Origin: Sulfurimonas sp.
GTDB lineage: Bacteria > Campylobacterota > Campylobacteria > Campylobacterales > Sulfurimonadaceae
NCBI GenBank assembly: GCA_030247515.1
Contig: JAOTSA010000002.1
Location: 1-60,689, forward strand
Reading direction: 5' to 3'
DNA length: 60,689 nucleotides
Shown here: piece after piece, positions 23,932 to 33,264 of the stretch
Position numbering within the stretch: the first letter of the stretch is position 1
How the letters are laid out: the number at the start of each line of letters is the position of its first letter
Notes under the pieces: model-generated
What the model was told of the DNA's origin: nothing
Database searches by the model: none
What the model saw: only the letters and a program-made list of their open reading frames with translations
Made by a program: the position numbers and the translations under genes

Positions 23932-25022
23932 TGCACTACACAAAAGAGCTTGAAGCGCTCAAAAAGTCAAAACGCTATAGAACAAGAGAGGTTGTCCAAA
24001 CAGATATTTTGGATTTTGCCTCCAATGACTATCTTGGACTTGCACATATAAAAGAGCTACATGATGCGACATGCAAAACACTCTCCCAGATGCCGCTTCA
24101 CAGCGCAAAAGCCTCTCTTTTGGTCAATGGATACCACCAGATTCACAAAGATTTTGAAGAGGCACTTTGCGAGGCAAACGGCTTTGAAGATGGTGTGATT
24201 GTAGGAAGCGGGTTTAATGCCAACATTGCGCTTATCGAAGCACTCATTAGGCGTGGCGATGTGCTTTTTATGGATGAAAAGTACCATGCATCTGGGGTTT
24301 TGGCGACACGGCTAAATGGCATGAATGTCAAATTTTTTGCACACAATGACATGCAAGAACTTGAAGAGCTTTTAAAGACAACAGAGGCAAAAAGAAAGAT
24401 AGTTGCGGTTGAGGGGATTTACTCAATGGATGGCGACCTTGTCTCAAAAGAGGTGTTTGAAATCTGCGATGCGTATGACGCTATTTTGATAGTCGATGAA
24501 GCCCATAGCAGCGGTGTTGTCGGGGAACATCTTATGGGAGTTTTTGACCACTATGGCATATCGATAAAACCAAACCACATCAAGATGGGTACACTTGGCA
24601 AAGCGTATGGAAGTTTTGGTGCTTTTATCTTGGCATCTTCACACATCATGGAGTATCTCATAAACCGTGCAAAGCCCATCATTTACGCTACTGCACTCTC
24701 TTTATATGACACACTTTTGGCGCATAATGCACTCCGCTATATGCAACAAAATCGCCTTATGCTTAAAGAGGAGATAAAAAAACGTCAAGATATCGTTTAT
24801 GAAGAGCTGGGTATCCGAGTTGAGGGACTTATCGTGCCTATTGTCATAAATGATAACGAAAAAGTGATAGAGATTCGTGATGCGCTCAAAAGCATGGGTT
24901 ATGCGGTGGGTGGCATACGTCAACCAACTGTTGAGAGGGCAATCATAAGACTTATAGCACGTTTGGGCGTGAGTTGTGATGATTTGAGAGATGTATGTCG
25001 TCAGGTAAAGCTTCAAGCATGA
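23931..25022 (+). CDS. bioF: 8-amino-7-oxononanoate synthase-type aminotransferase
   Basis: 363 residues of the alpha-oxoamine synthase family. LDFASNDYLGLAHIKEL, SLLVNGYHQIHKDFEEAL, VDEAHSSGVVGEHLMG and the PLP-lysine motif MGTLGKAYGSFGAF are diagnostic. BioF condenses pimeloyl-ACP/CoA with alanine in biotin synthesis. 2-amino-3-ketobutyrate ligase is a close relative, but the length and N-terminus favour BioF. No other bio gene is in the window. The stop overlaps the next start (ATGA). Confidence 0.85.
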   Translation: MHYTKELEALKKSKRYRTREVVQTDILDFASNDYLGLAHIKELHDATCKTLSQMPLHSAKASLLVNGYHQIHKDFEEALCEANGFEDGVIVGSGFNANIALIEALIRRGDVLFMDEKYHASGVLATRLNGMNVKFFAHNDMQELEELLKTTEAKRKIVAVEGIYSMDGDLVSKEVFEICDAYDAILIVDEAHSSGVVGEHLMGVFDHYGISIKPNHIKMGTLGKAYGSFGAFILASSHIMEYLINRAKPIIYATALSLYDTLLAHNALRYMQQNRLMLKEEIKKRQDIVYEELGIRVEGLIVPIVINDNEKVIEIRDALKSMGYAVGGIRQPTVERAIIRLIARLGVSCDDLRDVCRQVKLQA

Positions 25023-25708
25023 AAATAACTACTCTGCGCATCACGATGGATGCAAAAACCCTTGTTGATATAAGTTTTGACATTCCCTCTTCACTCGCAC
25101 TTGTAGGGCAAAGCGGAAGCGGAAAAAGCCTTACCATCAAAGCTTTGCTTGGCATGTTGCCACAAACGATGGATGTAACGCTTGAGTATGAGAGCGATTT
25201 TACTCTTGAAGCAGGCAAAACTCTGGCATTTGTACCGCAAAATCCTTTTACCGCACTCTCCCCTTTGACAAAGATAAAAAAACAGTTTTTTATCCCGCTT
25301 CCAAAGGTTATAAAACTTTTTGAACAGGTTGGGCTTGAGAGCGAACTTTTAGAGAGATTTCCTCCAGAACTCTCAGGCGGACAGCTTCAAAGAGTGGTTA
25401 TCGCTATGGCACTCAGCCATGAACCAAAACTTCTCTTACTTGATGAGCCGACAACTGCACTCGACCCGCAAACACGGATTTTGATTTTAAATCTTTTAAA
25501 AGAGTTGCAGGCAAAGCTTGGATTTAAGATGCTTTTTGTGACGCATGACATGAATTCTGCTAAAATGTTATGCGAAAATATCTGCGTTATAAGAGATGGA
25601 AATGTTGTTGAGAGCGGATGGATGCACGATGTCTTACAAGCTCCCGTTGCAGTCTATACCAAAACACTCATTGAAGCAAACTTTGCAAACAGGAACTTTA
25701 GAATATGA
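25019..25708 (+). CDS. ABC transporter ATP-binding protein, oligopeptide/nickel type, orphan
   Basis: 229 residues from the ATG at 25019 (overlapping bioF). Walker A GQSGSGKS, Q-loop FVPQNPFTALSPLTKI, signature LSGGQLQRV, Walker B LLLLDEPTTALDP and H-loop FVTHDM. The PQNPFTALSPLxxI spacing is characteristic of Dpp/Opp/Nik ATPases, but the usual C-terminal oligopeptide extension is missing. No permease or binding protein is adjacent, so its partner must be elsewhere. It is co-transcribed with the PBP1A gene (4-base overlap). Confidence 0.85.
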   Translation: MKITTLRITMDAKTLVDISFDIPSSLALVGQSGSGKSLTIKALLGMLPQTMDVTLEYESDFTLEAGKTLAFVPQNPFTALSPLTKIKKQFFIPLPKVIKLFEQVGLESELLERFPPELSGGQLQRVVIAMALSHEPKLLLLDEPTTALDPQTRILILNLLKELQAKLGFKMLFVTHDMNSAKMLCENICVIRDGNVVESGWMHDVLQAPVAVYTKTLIEANFANRNFRI

Positions 25709-27672
25709 AATTTTTAAGAAATCTTTTTTTTACACTTCTTCTTATAGGAGTATTGACCCCTTTTGCGCTACTTGGTTATTTTCTCAAAGAGTATAGCTAT
25801 GATGTCTCCTCACTTGTTGAGTATAAACCTCCGCTGACAACAAAAATATATGATAAAAATGGCGAAAAAATTGCCAATATTTTTGAAGAGGAGCATCGAT
25901 ACTACGCAAAATTTGATGAGATACCACCTCAAGTGATAGAAGCACTTTTGGCGATTGAAGATACTACTTTTTTTGAACACCCTGGCATAAATGTAGATGC
26001 GATTTTTAGAGCAGTTATCAAAGATGTGCAGGCAGGAAAGATGGTGGAGGGGGCAAGTACCATCACGCAACAGCTCGTAAAAAACAGACTTTTAACAAGA
26101 GAAAAAAAGCTCTCAAGAAAGGTGCAAGAGGTTATCTATGCACTTAAAGTGGAGTTGTCACTTAGTAAAGAGGAGATTTTAGAGCGATATCTAAACGAAA
26201 TCTATTTTGGGCATGGGTATTATGGCATCAAAACAGCGGCAGATGGCTACTTCCATAAAAATCTGAGTGAACTAAGCCTTAAAGAAATAGCGATGTTGGT
26301 GGGACTTCCAAAAGCACCAAGCACTTATGCGCCGACAAAAAATTATGAGATATCCATGGGCAGAGCAAACCGTGTTGTCTCAAGAATGCACTCTCTTGGA
26401 TGGATAGATGATGCAACACACACAGCTTCACTGCTTGAAAAACCAAAAGTTTTTGATGACACGCTTACACAAAACAACGCTCCTTTTGTTGTTGATGAAG
26501 TAGCAAGAAGGGCAGCGGAACTTGGTATCACTGACTTTAAAACTGGTGGTTATGAGGTACATACGACCATAGATTTAAAGTTGCAAGAAGCAGCAAGAGA
26601 GTCGCTTAAGAAGGCTTACAACCTCTCTGTTGCAAGGATTAAAGCAAATACCTCTTCCAGCGAGAAAATAGGGGCAAAAACAGATCTTTTAAACGGCGCA
26701 CTTATTTCACTTAACCCAAAAAACGGAGAGATTTTGGCACTTGTCGGAAGTGTGGACTACACAAAAAATTCCTACAACAGAGCAACACAGGGTCGTCGCC
26801 AACCTGGCTCTGCTTTTAAACCTTTTATCTATCAAGTTGCGCTTGATTTGGGTTACTCTGGTGTAACAGAACTTATAGACATCGCAAGAACCTACACTTA
26901 CTACAAAAACGGTGAAGAGCAAAAATGGCAACCAAAAAACTACAAAAACAGCTATAAAGGGCTTGTTACTCTTAGAGAAGCACTTGTACACTCAAGTAAT
27001 CTTGCAACCATCAACCTTGTAAACGATATAGGTTTGCCTCAACTGCTTAAAGAACTCAAAAAATTTGGCATTCAAAATCTGCCTCCTGATTTATCGGTCG
27101 CTCTGGGAAGTATTACTCTCTCCCCTCTGCAACTCGCACACTACTATACCTCTTTTGCAAACGGTGGTATTCAGGTTGAGCCAGTGCTGATAAACACTAT
27201 TGAAAAAGGCATGACGACTCTTTATGAGAAGAAAGAGAAGAGTAAGGTCATTACAAGCCCAGAACAAGCTTATATCATGACAACGATTTTAAAAGATGTT
27301 GTTACAAACGGCACTGGAAAATCGGCGCAAGTTCAAGGGATAGAACTAGCAGGAAAAACAGGAACTACAAATAACAATATGGATGGATGGTTTGCTGGTT
27401 ATTCGCCAACGATTGAGACGATTGTATGGTTTGGAAATGATGACAATACTCCTATGGACAAAGTAGAGACAGGAGGAAGAATCGCAGGTCCAGCATTTGC
27501 GATGTACTACACAAAAGTTTTAGAATTTTACCCTCAAATTCAGCGAAAGTTTGACGTGCCAGAGGGGATAAAAGAGATTGTCATCAACGGACAAAAAGAG
27601 TATTTCAGCGAAACTTCAAAGCCGCCACGTATCGACGCTGATGCCGACAAACAAGACACACTCCTCTTTTAA
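25705..27672 (+). CDS. mrcA: Penicillin-binding protein 1A (bifunctional glycosyltransferase/transpeptidase)
   Basis: 655 residues. One N-terminal membrane anchor (about 6-26) is followed by the GT51 glycosyltransferase with AIEDTTFFEHPGINVDAIFRA and GASTITQQLVKN. The transpeptidase has RRQPGSAFKPF (Ser-x-x-Lys nucleophile), HSSNLATI (Ser-x-Asn) and GKTGTTNNNMDGWFAGY (Lys-Thr-Gly). It polymerises and cross-links peptidoglycan in the periplasm. Length fits class A PBPs of the phylum. Confidence 0.95.
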   Translation: MKFLRNLFFTLLLIGVLTPFALLGYFLKEYSYDVSSLVEYKPPLTTKIYDKNGEKIANIFEEEHRYYAKFDEIPPQVIEALLAIEDTTFFEHPGINVDAIFRAVIKDVQAGKMVEGASTITQQLVKNRLLTREKKLSRKVQEVIYALKVELSLSKEEILERYLNEIYFGHGYYGIKTAADGYFHKNLSELSLKEIAMLVGLPKAPSTYAPTKNYEISMGRANRVVSRMHSLGWIDDATHTASLLEKPKVFDDTLTQNNAPFVVDEVARRAAELGITDFKTGGYEVHTTIDLKLQEAARESLKKAYNLSVARIKANTSSSEKIGAKTDLLNGALISLNPKNGEILALVGSVDYTKNSYNRATQGRRQPGSAFKPFIYQVALDLGYSGVTELIDIARTYTYYKNGEEQKWQPKNYKNSYKGLVTLREALVHSSNLATINLVNDIGLPQLLKELKKFGIQNLPPDLSVALGSITLSPLQLAHYYTSFANGGIQVEPVLINTIEKGMTTLYEKKEKSKVITSPEQAYIMTTILKDVVTNGTGKSAQVQGIELAGKTGTTNNNMDGWFAGYSPTIETIVWFGNDDNTPMDKVETGGRIAGPAFAMYYTKVLEFYPQIQRKFDVPEGIKEIVINGQKEYFSETSKPPRIDADADKQDTLLF

Positions 27673-27691
27673 AAGAGAGTGTATTATGAGT

Positions 27692-28114
27692 TTAGTAGTC
27701 GTCACGCACGATGTTATGACATCTAAAACATGCATGCTCTATATAGGTATAAGCACGTTGAGCCTCTTCACGGCGAACTTGCCCTGACTGGTTGTATTTG
27801 TTCTCAACCGCATCTAGGATAATCTGAACATTGTGGCTGATGATTTGCGCACTCATAACCGCCTCTCCAGCTTTGTTTTTCTTCTTATCTGGGAGCATCG
27901 TTGAAAACTTCTCTTTGTTTCCAAGTAAATCTTGCGCATGCTTTGCAAAACGTTTAACAGATTCTTCTACACCTTTTTGGTCACTTGAGATAAAAGCTCT
28001 TTGAACCTCACTAAGTTCTGCATTTAAAAGTAGCATATTAGATTTAAGGTCGTAAGCCATAAGAGAAGAGGAAAAAAGAGACGCAAGAGTAACCGCAACT
28101 ACTGTTTTATACAT
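27692..28114 (-). CDS. Periplasmic monoheme c-type cytochrome with C-terminal heme site
   Basis: 140 residues with a signal peptide (MYKTVVAVTLASLFSSSLMA). The body is mostly helical (LLLNAELSEVQRAFISSDQKGVEESVKRFAKHAQDLLG). The only heme motif, CFRCH, lies close to the C-terminus (EHACFRCHNIVRDDY), the arrangement of cytochrome c' and related four-helix cytochromes. The ATG at 28114 has AAGGAT upstream; an in-frame start at 28213 would add 33 residues before the signal peptide and is rejected. Redox role unknown; gas or small-ligand binding is typical of the c' class. Confidence 0.7.
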   Translation of the reverse strand: MYKTVVAVTLASLFSSSLMAYDLKSNMLLLNAELSEVQRAFISSDQKGVEESVKRFAKHAQDLLGNKEKFSTMLPDKKKNKAGEAVMSAQIISHNVQIILDAVENKYNQSGQVRREEAQRAYTYIEHACFRCHNIVRDDY

Positions 28115-28242
28115 GAAAAATCCTTTATTTTGTAGTGTTAGATTGTAGCATAATGTTTTTTTATTGCTTATGAGATTGTAAGAAAGTTTTTTGTTTTTTA
28201 AAATCAACGCCAAAGAAATTTACTTCCTTTGGCATTAAAATC

Positions 28243-29904
28243 TTAATGAAATGCTCTATTTAATGCACAAAATAGGGCTTTAACAGAAGCGGTTGCTATG
28301 TCGTTGTCTGCTCCTACACCAAAGCACGAGAGTGTTGTTTTTGTCTCTATCTCTATGTAGGCTATGGCTTTGGCAGAGCTTTTGTTGCCAAAAGAGTGTT
28401 CAAAGTAGGAGTTAATTGTAAAGTTGTTTGCATAGTTTTTCATAAGAGCATCTTTACATGCGTCAACTGGTCCATTACCTTCACCGTTTGATACAATTTC
28501 TACTCCATTATAGACATAAGTTAGAGTACATTTTGAAGTTCCCTTGAGAGAAGAGAGAGTAAAATCAACCAATGAGATATGCTCTGGTATGTTGAAATAG
28601 CTCTCTTTAAAAATCTCTAAAATCTCATCAGAACTAAGCTCCTGACCTTTTTTGTCGCTCACATCTTGGATTAGTTTGCCTACCTCTGGGTGCATCGCTT
28701 TTGGAAGCTGATAACCAAAGTTTTTCTCTAAAACATACGCAACTCCACCTTTTCCAGATTGAGAGTTGATACGGATGATGCTCTCATAACTTCTTCCGAC
28801 ATCCTCTGGGTCAATAGGGAGATATGGCACTTCCCAAAATGGCTCTTTTTGCGCTTTTCTGTATGCCAAACCTTTGTTGATAGCATCTTGATGCGAACCA
28901 GAAAAAGCGGTATAGACAAGCTCTCCCACGTATGGATGGCGTACATGTGTCTCTATTTCGGTGCATTTTTCAACTACTTTTAAAACTTCATTTACATCGC
29001 TAAAATCAAGATTTGACTCAATGCCCTGTGTCGTCATGTTAAGCGCAAGCGTTATGATATCGACATTTCCTGTTCTCTCGCCATTGCATAAAAGAGTTCC
29101 TTCAACTCTGTCTGCTCCAGCTAAAAGTGCAAGTTCTGTTGCCGCCACGCTTGTGCCTCTGTCGTTGTGCGTATGGGTTGAGATGATGACATTTTCACGG
29201 TTGTCTAAATGCTCACTCATCCACTCAATCTGGTCCGCATATATATTTGGCGTTGCCATCTCTACGGTTGCAGGTAAGTTGATGATAACTTTTCTCTTCT
29301 CACTTATACCCCATCTTGCCGTAACCGCATTGCAGATTTCTGCCGCAAATTCAAGTTCAGTTCCCGTAAAACTCTCAGGAGAATACTCCAAAAAAATCTC
29401 TCCATCATGCTTTGCTTCATACTTTTTAACTAAGTCAACACCCTCTAATGCAAGAGCGATAATCTCCTCTTTGTGTTTTTTAAAGACGATTTTTCTCTGT
29501 GCAACAGATGTTGAGTTGTAAAGGTGTACAGTTGCCTTTTTGACACCCTTCAATGCTTCAAAAGTTCTCTCTATAAGGTGTTCTCTCGCTTGAACCAAGA
29601 CCTGTACCGTTACATCATCTGGGATAAGTTTGTCATTGACTAAGCGGCGTAAAAATTCAAACTCAACTTTAGAAGCAGATGGAAATCCAACCTCAATCTC
29701 TTTAAATCCGATTTTGAGTAAGAGTGCAAAGAGTTCAAGTTTTTTGTTCATGTCCATAGGGTTGATAAGTGCTTGGTTACCATCACGTAAATCAACACTA
29801 CACCATTTAGGAGCTTTTGTTATGCTGTTACTTGGCCATTTTCTATGTGGCAAATCTATTTTTGGATAAGGGCGATACTTCCCTTGTGGAATATTTTTCA
29901 TCAT
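28243..29904 (-). CDS. leuA: 2-isopropylmalate synthase, long form
   Basis: First step of leucine synthesis: condensation of acetyl-CoA with 2-oxoisovalerate. About 553 residues, of the type with an extended N-terminus (KYRPYPKIDLPHRKWPSNSITKAPKWCSVDLRDGNQAL, catalytic RDGNQ motif). HTHNDRGTSVAATELALLAGADRVEGTLLCNGERTGN supplies the metal-binding His residues. A C-terminal LeuA allosteric domain (TSKCTLTYVYNGVEIVSNGEGNGPVDA) implies leucine feedback. Two adjacent ATGs (29904 and 29901) follow AAAAAGG; either may be used. Confidence 0.93.
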   Translation of the reverse strand: MMKNIPQGKYRPYPKIDLPHRKWPSNSITKAPKWCSVDLRDGNQALINPMDMNKKLELFALLLKIGFKEIEVGFPSASKVEFEFLRRLVNDKLIPDDVTVQVLVQAREHLIERTFEALKGVKKATVHLYNSTSVAQRKIVFKKHKEEIIALALEGVDLVKKYEAKHDGEIFLEYSPESFTGTELEFAAEICNAVTARWGISEKRKVIINLPATVEMATPNIYADQIEWMSEHLDNRENVIISTHTHNDRGTSVAATELALLAGADRVEGTLLCNGERTGNVDIITLALNMTTQGIESNLDFSDVNEVLKVVEKCTEIETHVRHPYVGELVYTAFSGSHQDAINKGLAYRKAQKEPFWEVPYLPIDPEDVGRSYESIIRINSQSGKGGVAYVLEKNFGYQLPKAMHPEVGKLIQDVSDKKGQELSSDEILEIFKESYFNIPEHISLVDFTLSSLKGTSKCTLTYVYNGVEIVSNGEGNGPVDACKDALMKNYANNFTINSYFEHSFGNKSSAKAIAYIEIETKTTLSCFGVGADNDIATASVKALFCALNRAFH

Positions 29905-30028
29905 AAACCTTTTTAAACTTAAATTTGAATAACGCACTCTTACATACTGTTATTTTGCGCAATTATAGCGAATTTGTGATTAGTGATTGTTTTTTGAAAA
30001 GAGGATTGAGAAAAAAATGATAGGGGAA

Positions 30029-30050
30029 ATCCCGCAAAATGCGGGATATT
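30029..30050. terminator. Terminator between glnA and leuA
   Basis: The palindrome ATCCCGC-aaaat-GCGGGAT (30029-30047) lies five bases beyond the glnA stop. On the plus strand it is followed by ATTTTT; on the glnA strand the tail is short. It most likely ends glnA transcription. Confidence 0.65.
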
Positions 30051-30051
30051 T

Positions 30052-31482
30052 TTAGCAGCTATAAGTTGTTTTAAACTCGTAAGCTGTTGGGCGGCTCTCA
30101 TCTGGCCAGATTTGTCTCTCGAACATATAGTGTTGATAATCTTCGATAAACGTATCTGTAAAGACAGGCTTTAAGAAGTCATTATCAGCGATAAGTGCTT
30201 CAGTAGCCTCTCTTAGAGTATGTGGCATTTGTTGGATACCTTTTTCTCTAATCTCATCAAGAGTAAGTTCAAATAAATCCTCATCCATTGGTCCAGCTGG
30301 AACAGTTTTGTTTTTGATACCGTCAAGTCCAGCCATCATCATTACAGAGAATGCTAAGTATGGGCAAGATGTAGAGTCTGGGAATCTCATCTCAATACGA
30401 GTTGCTTTTTCACCTGCACCATATGGGATACGGCAAGATGCAGAGCGGTTTTGCATAGAGTATGTAAGGATTGAAGGAGCTTCAAATCCTGGGATAAGTC
30501 TCTTGTATGAGTTAGTTGTCGGGTTAGTAAGTGCTGCAACTGCTTTTGCGTGAGCAAAAATCCCGCCTGCATAGTGAAGAGCCATCTCTGAAAGGTTAGC
30601 ATAATTGCCCTCTTTGTAGAAAAGGTTTTTGCCCTCTTTCCAAAGTGATTGGTGTACGTGCATACCATTTCCATTGTCTCCAAAAAGAGGTTTTGGCATA
30701 AATGTAGCAGTTTTACCGTTTAGGTGTGCTACCATTTTGATAACATATTTTAGTTTTTGAACATTGTCTGCCGCACCGATAATGTCAGAGAAAACGATAC
30801 CAATTTCGCCTTGACCTTGTGCAACTTCGTGGTGACCAAGAATAACTTCAAGACCAACTTGCTCTAGCACGTCCATCATCTCAGCTCTTAAGTCAACCAT
30901 TGTATCAATCGGAGCTACTGGGAAGTAACCGCCCTTTACACCGCCTCTGTGACCTGTGTTGTAACCATCTGCATAGTGAGTATTTGAATTCCAATCACCC
31001 TCTTCAGTGTCGATTCTGTATCCTGATTCGTTCATGTTGTCTATGATTCTTACATCATCAAAAACAAAGAACTCATTTTCAGGACCAAAATATGCTGCAT
31101 CTGCAATTCCTAGAGATTCTGCATGTTTCAAAGTTGCCTTTGCGATAGAACGAGGGCATTTTTCATACATTTGACCCTTGTAAATATCATAAACATCACA
31201 GAAAAGTATGATGGTAGGGTCTGCCGTGAAAGGATCTAAAAATGCAGTCGGAACATCTGCTTTTAAGAGCATGTCAGATTTATTGATTGGTTGCCATTTT
31301 TCGATAGACGAACCATCAAATGGGAAACCATTTGTCAAGTTCCCTTCATTTACCGCACTCATCTTGTAAGTAACATGGTGCCATGTCCCTTTTAAGTCAG
31401 TAAATCTCAAATCTACATATTTAACATCATTTTCTTTACAAAAAGAAAAAAATTCTTCTATATTGTTTACAAATTTTCCCAT
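30052..31482 (-). CDS. glnA: Glutamine synthetase type I, non-adenylylated variant
   Basis: 476 residues, ammonia assimilation (glutamate + NH3 + ATP). Class signatures: [39 protein letters not shown] and [20 protein letters not shown]. The region that carries the adenylylation tyrosine in enteric enzymes (DLYDLPPEE) reads DLFELTLDE, so the tyrosine is Phe and GlnE-type control is not possible. This fits reports of the Helicobacter pylori enzyme lacking the site. The ATG at 31482 has GGAGAAG upstream. A TATACT at 31511-31516 on this strand may be the -10. Confidence 0.95.
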   Translation of the reverse strand: MGKFVNNIEEFFSFCKENDVKYVDLRFTDLKGTWHHVTYKMSAVNEGNLTNGFPFDGSSIEKWQPINKSDMLLKADVPTAFLDPFTADPTIILFCDVYDIYKGQMYEKCPRSIAKATLKHAESLGIADAAYFGPENEFFVFDDVRIIDNMNESGYRIDTEEGDWNSNTHYADGYNTGHRGGVKGGYFPVAPIDTMVDLRAEMMDVLEQVGLEVILGHHEVAQGQGEIGIVFSDIIGAADNVQKLKYVIKMVAHLNGKTATFMPKPLFGDNGNGMHVHQSLWKEGKNLFYKEGNYANLSEMALHYAGGIFAHAKAVAALTNPTTNSYKRLIPGFEAPSILTYSMQNRSASCRIPYGAGEKATRIEMRFPDSTSCPYLAFSVMMMAGLDGIKNKTVPAGPMDEDLFELTLDEIREKGIQQMPHTLREATEALIADNDFLKPVFTDTFIEDYQHYMFERQIWPDESRPTAYEFKTTYSC

Positions 31483-31584
31483 TATGCTTCTCCAAAATTT
31501 AATAGCGTGTAGTATATCTAAAATCAAATAGAAAAATAAAAATTTCTTGATTAAATTTTAAGCAATCTCAAAAAACTTGTTTTT

Positions 31585-31649
31585 GTAGCTTTAGGGGATT
31601 GCAAAGGACTTTAGTCCTTGCCACTAAAACGGACGAGTTCGTTTTAGTG
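31585..31649. repeat. Dispersed palindromic repeat, family 2 copy 2
   Basis: GTAGCTTTAGGGG (31585-31597), a small hairpin AAGGAC-ttta-GTCCTT (31604-31619), then the main hairpin CACTAAAACGGAC/GTTCGTTTTAGTG (31622-31649). It is inverted relative to copy 1 at 7348-7411 and occupies the gap between glnA and phoU. Confidence 0.75.
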
Positions 31650-31656
31650 CGTAATA

Positions 31657-32328
31657 TCAGTTAAAAAGCTTAATCTCCCCGCCTTGTTCTGCGTACATCA
31701 TAAGATTGGCAATGTTCACGCTTCTGTCACATGAGCGTTCAAGTTTTCTAAGAGTTCCAAGCACTTTGACATAATCGACTGATAGCTCTTTCTCTTCTAT
31801 AACCTTACTAAGAAGCTCTTTTTCCAAAACAGCAAAAAGGTCATCGTTGATGCTCTCTTCCACAAGGACTTTTCTGTAACTGTCTTCATAGCTGCATGCG
31901 TGCAAGTCACCAAAGCACTCAAGAATGTATTTGAGTGCATTTAAACTGCTTTTGTGAAGTAGAACTATGCTTGACTTGAACTCTTCAAGGTCGCACTGGC
32001 TCTGCATATGCTCGTTCATTCTGCGTGCATACTTTTTGATATTGTCGCCAATGCCGACAAGCTCATTTGTCATTTTTAAAAATGCAACAAGAAAACGAAG
32101 CTCATTTGCCTCTGGTCCAAAGAGAGCAAATGCTCTGATAATCTCGTTATCTACTTCATCCGCTTTCATACCTATTTTGCTCAAAATCATCTCTGCTTCT
32201 TTGAATTTTGCAAAATCTAAAGTTTTAAATGCCTCAAGTGCAAGCTCATTTGCCGTTACGATGTCCGCTAAGATAAGTGAGAGTTTTTCTTTGATATTGC
32301 TCACTTTTTCATGATATTTTGATCCCAT
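31657..32328 (-). CDS. phoU: PhoU-like phosphate regulator
   Basis: 223 residues, all helical, with two PhoU metal-binding blocks: ADEVDNEIIRAFALFGPEANELRFLVAFLKMTNELVGIGDN and LRKLERSCDRSVNIANLMMY, the E/D-x3-D pattern near each end. PhoU links Pst transport activity to the PhoR/PhoB kinase system in the cytoplasm. It is downstream of pstB on the same strand, separated by a family-1 repeat, so it may be read from the pst transcript at a lower level. Confidence 0.85.
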   Translation of the reverse strand: MGSKYHEKVSNIKEKLSLILADIVTANELALEAFKTLDFAKFKEAEMILSKIGMKADEVDNEIIRAFALFGPEANELRFLVAFLKMTNELVGIGDNIKKYARRMNEHMQSQCDLEEFKSSIVLLHKSSLNALKYILECFGDLHACSYEDSYRKVLVEESINDDLFAVLEKELLSKVIEEKELSVDYVKVLGTLRKLERSCDRSVNIANLMMYAEQGGEIKLFN

Positions 32329-32355
32329 TTGTTTTCCTTTAATTTATTAGATTTC

Positions 32356-32452
32356 TGTAAAACCCAGATCCTGAATCAAGTTCAGGATGACGAAAACTGA
32401 TAAATCTCGTCATTCCAAACTTGATTTGGAATCTAATTTTTAGGTTATGCAA
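32356..32452. repeat. Dispersed palindromic repeat, family 1 copy 4 (full length)
   Basis: A 97-base unit with the same ends (TGTAAAAC, GGTTATGCAA) and two hairpins as copy 3: ATCCTGAA/TTCAGGAT at 32368-32388 and ATTCCAAA/TTTGGAAT within 32408-32434. The first stem is changed at both partners compared with copy 3 (ATCC/GGAT against ACCC/GGGT), a compensatory pair change. Lies between phoU and pstB. Confidence 0.8.
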
Positions 32453-32478
32453 GAAGTTTATTTTATCCGCAGACATTA

Positions 32479-33264
32479 TCAACCGAATTTTCCAGTGATG
32501 TACTCTTCTGTCAGCTTTTCTCTTGGTGTGACGAAAAGTTCTTCTGTGCGTCCAAGTTCTATAAGTTCGCCTAAATACATGAAGCCTGTGTAGTCGCTTA
32601 CACGTGCGGCTTGTTGCATGTTGTGTGTAACTATAATGATAGAAACTCTCTCTCTAAGTTGTACGATAAGCTCTTCGATTCCAGCTGTAGATATAGGGTC
32701 AAGAGCGGAAGTTGGCTCATCAAAAAGAAGTACCTCTGGTTCAACGGCAACTGCTCTAGCGATACAAAGTCTTTGCTGTTGCCCACCTGATAGCCCATTT
32801 GCATCATGTCCTAGTCTATCTTTTACTTCATTCCAAATAGCCGCATCATGAAGTGCTTTTTCAACTCTGTCTTTTAGTTCCGTCTTGTTTTTAAACCCTT
32901 GAAGTCTTAGTCCATACGCAACATTGTCAAAAATGCTCATTGGAAATGCGGTTGGTTTTTGAAAAATCATCCCTATTTGGATTCTTAGTTGTATCAAATC
33001 CTCTTTAACACCTAAAATATTTCTATCTTTAAAGATGATTTCACCCTCATATTTGTTACCAGGGTAGAGGTCATGCATGCGGTTAAAGCTTCTAAGAAGC
33101 GTTGTTTTTCCACACCCTGATGGTCCTATAAGTGCGGTAATGCTGTTTTTTGCTATTGGCATATTGAGCTTTTTTACACTCGGTGCATCTGCTCCTGCAT
33201 AGGTAAATTCAAAATCTTTTACCGCAAGTGCTTTTTCTTCTGCTATTTCTACAATTGTTGCCAT
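32479..33264 (-). CDS. pstB: Phosphate ABC transporter ATP-binding protein PstB
   Basis: 261 residues. Walker [24 protein letters not shown] (the RSFNRMHDL stretch is PstB-specific), Q-loop [22 protein letters not shown], signature [14 protein letters not shown], Walker [15 protein letters not shown]-loop [16 protein letters not shown]. It powers high-affinity phosphate uptake with PstA and PstC. The start shares one base with the pstA stop (TAATG). Confidence 0.96.
   Translation of the reverse strand: MATIVEIAEEKALAVKDFEFTYAGADAPSVKKLNMPIAKNSITALIGPSGCGKTTLLRSFNRMHDLYPGNKYEGEIIFKDRNILGVKEDLIQLRIQIGMIFQKPTAFPMSIFDNVAYGLRLQGFKNKTELKDRVEKALHDAAIWNEVKDRLGHDANGLSGGQQQRLCIARAVAVEPEVLLFDEPTSALDPISTAGIEELIVQLRERVSIIIVTHNMQQAARVSDYTGFMYLGELIELGRTEELFVTPREKLTEEYITGKFG

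Noticed and set aside
27658-27682. Hairpin at the end of the PBP1A gene as a terminator
   Set aside because: The AT-rich imperfect palindrome overlaps the stop codon and has no U-tract, so it is not convincing.
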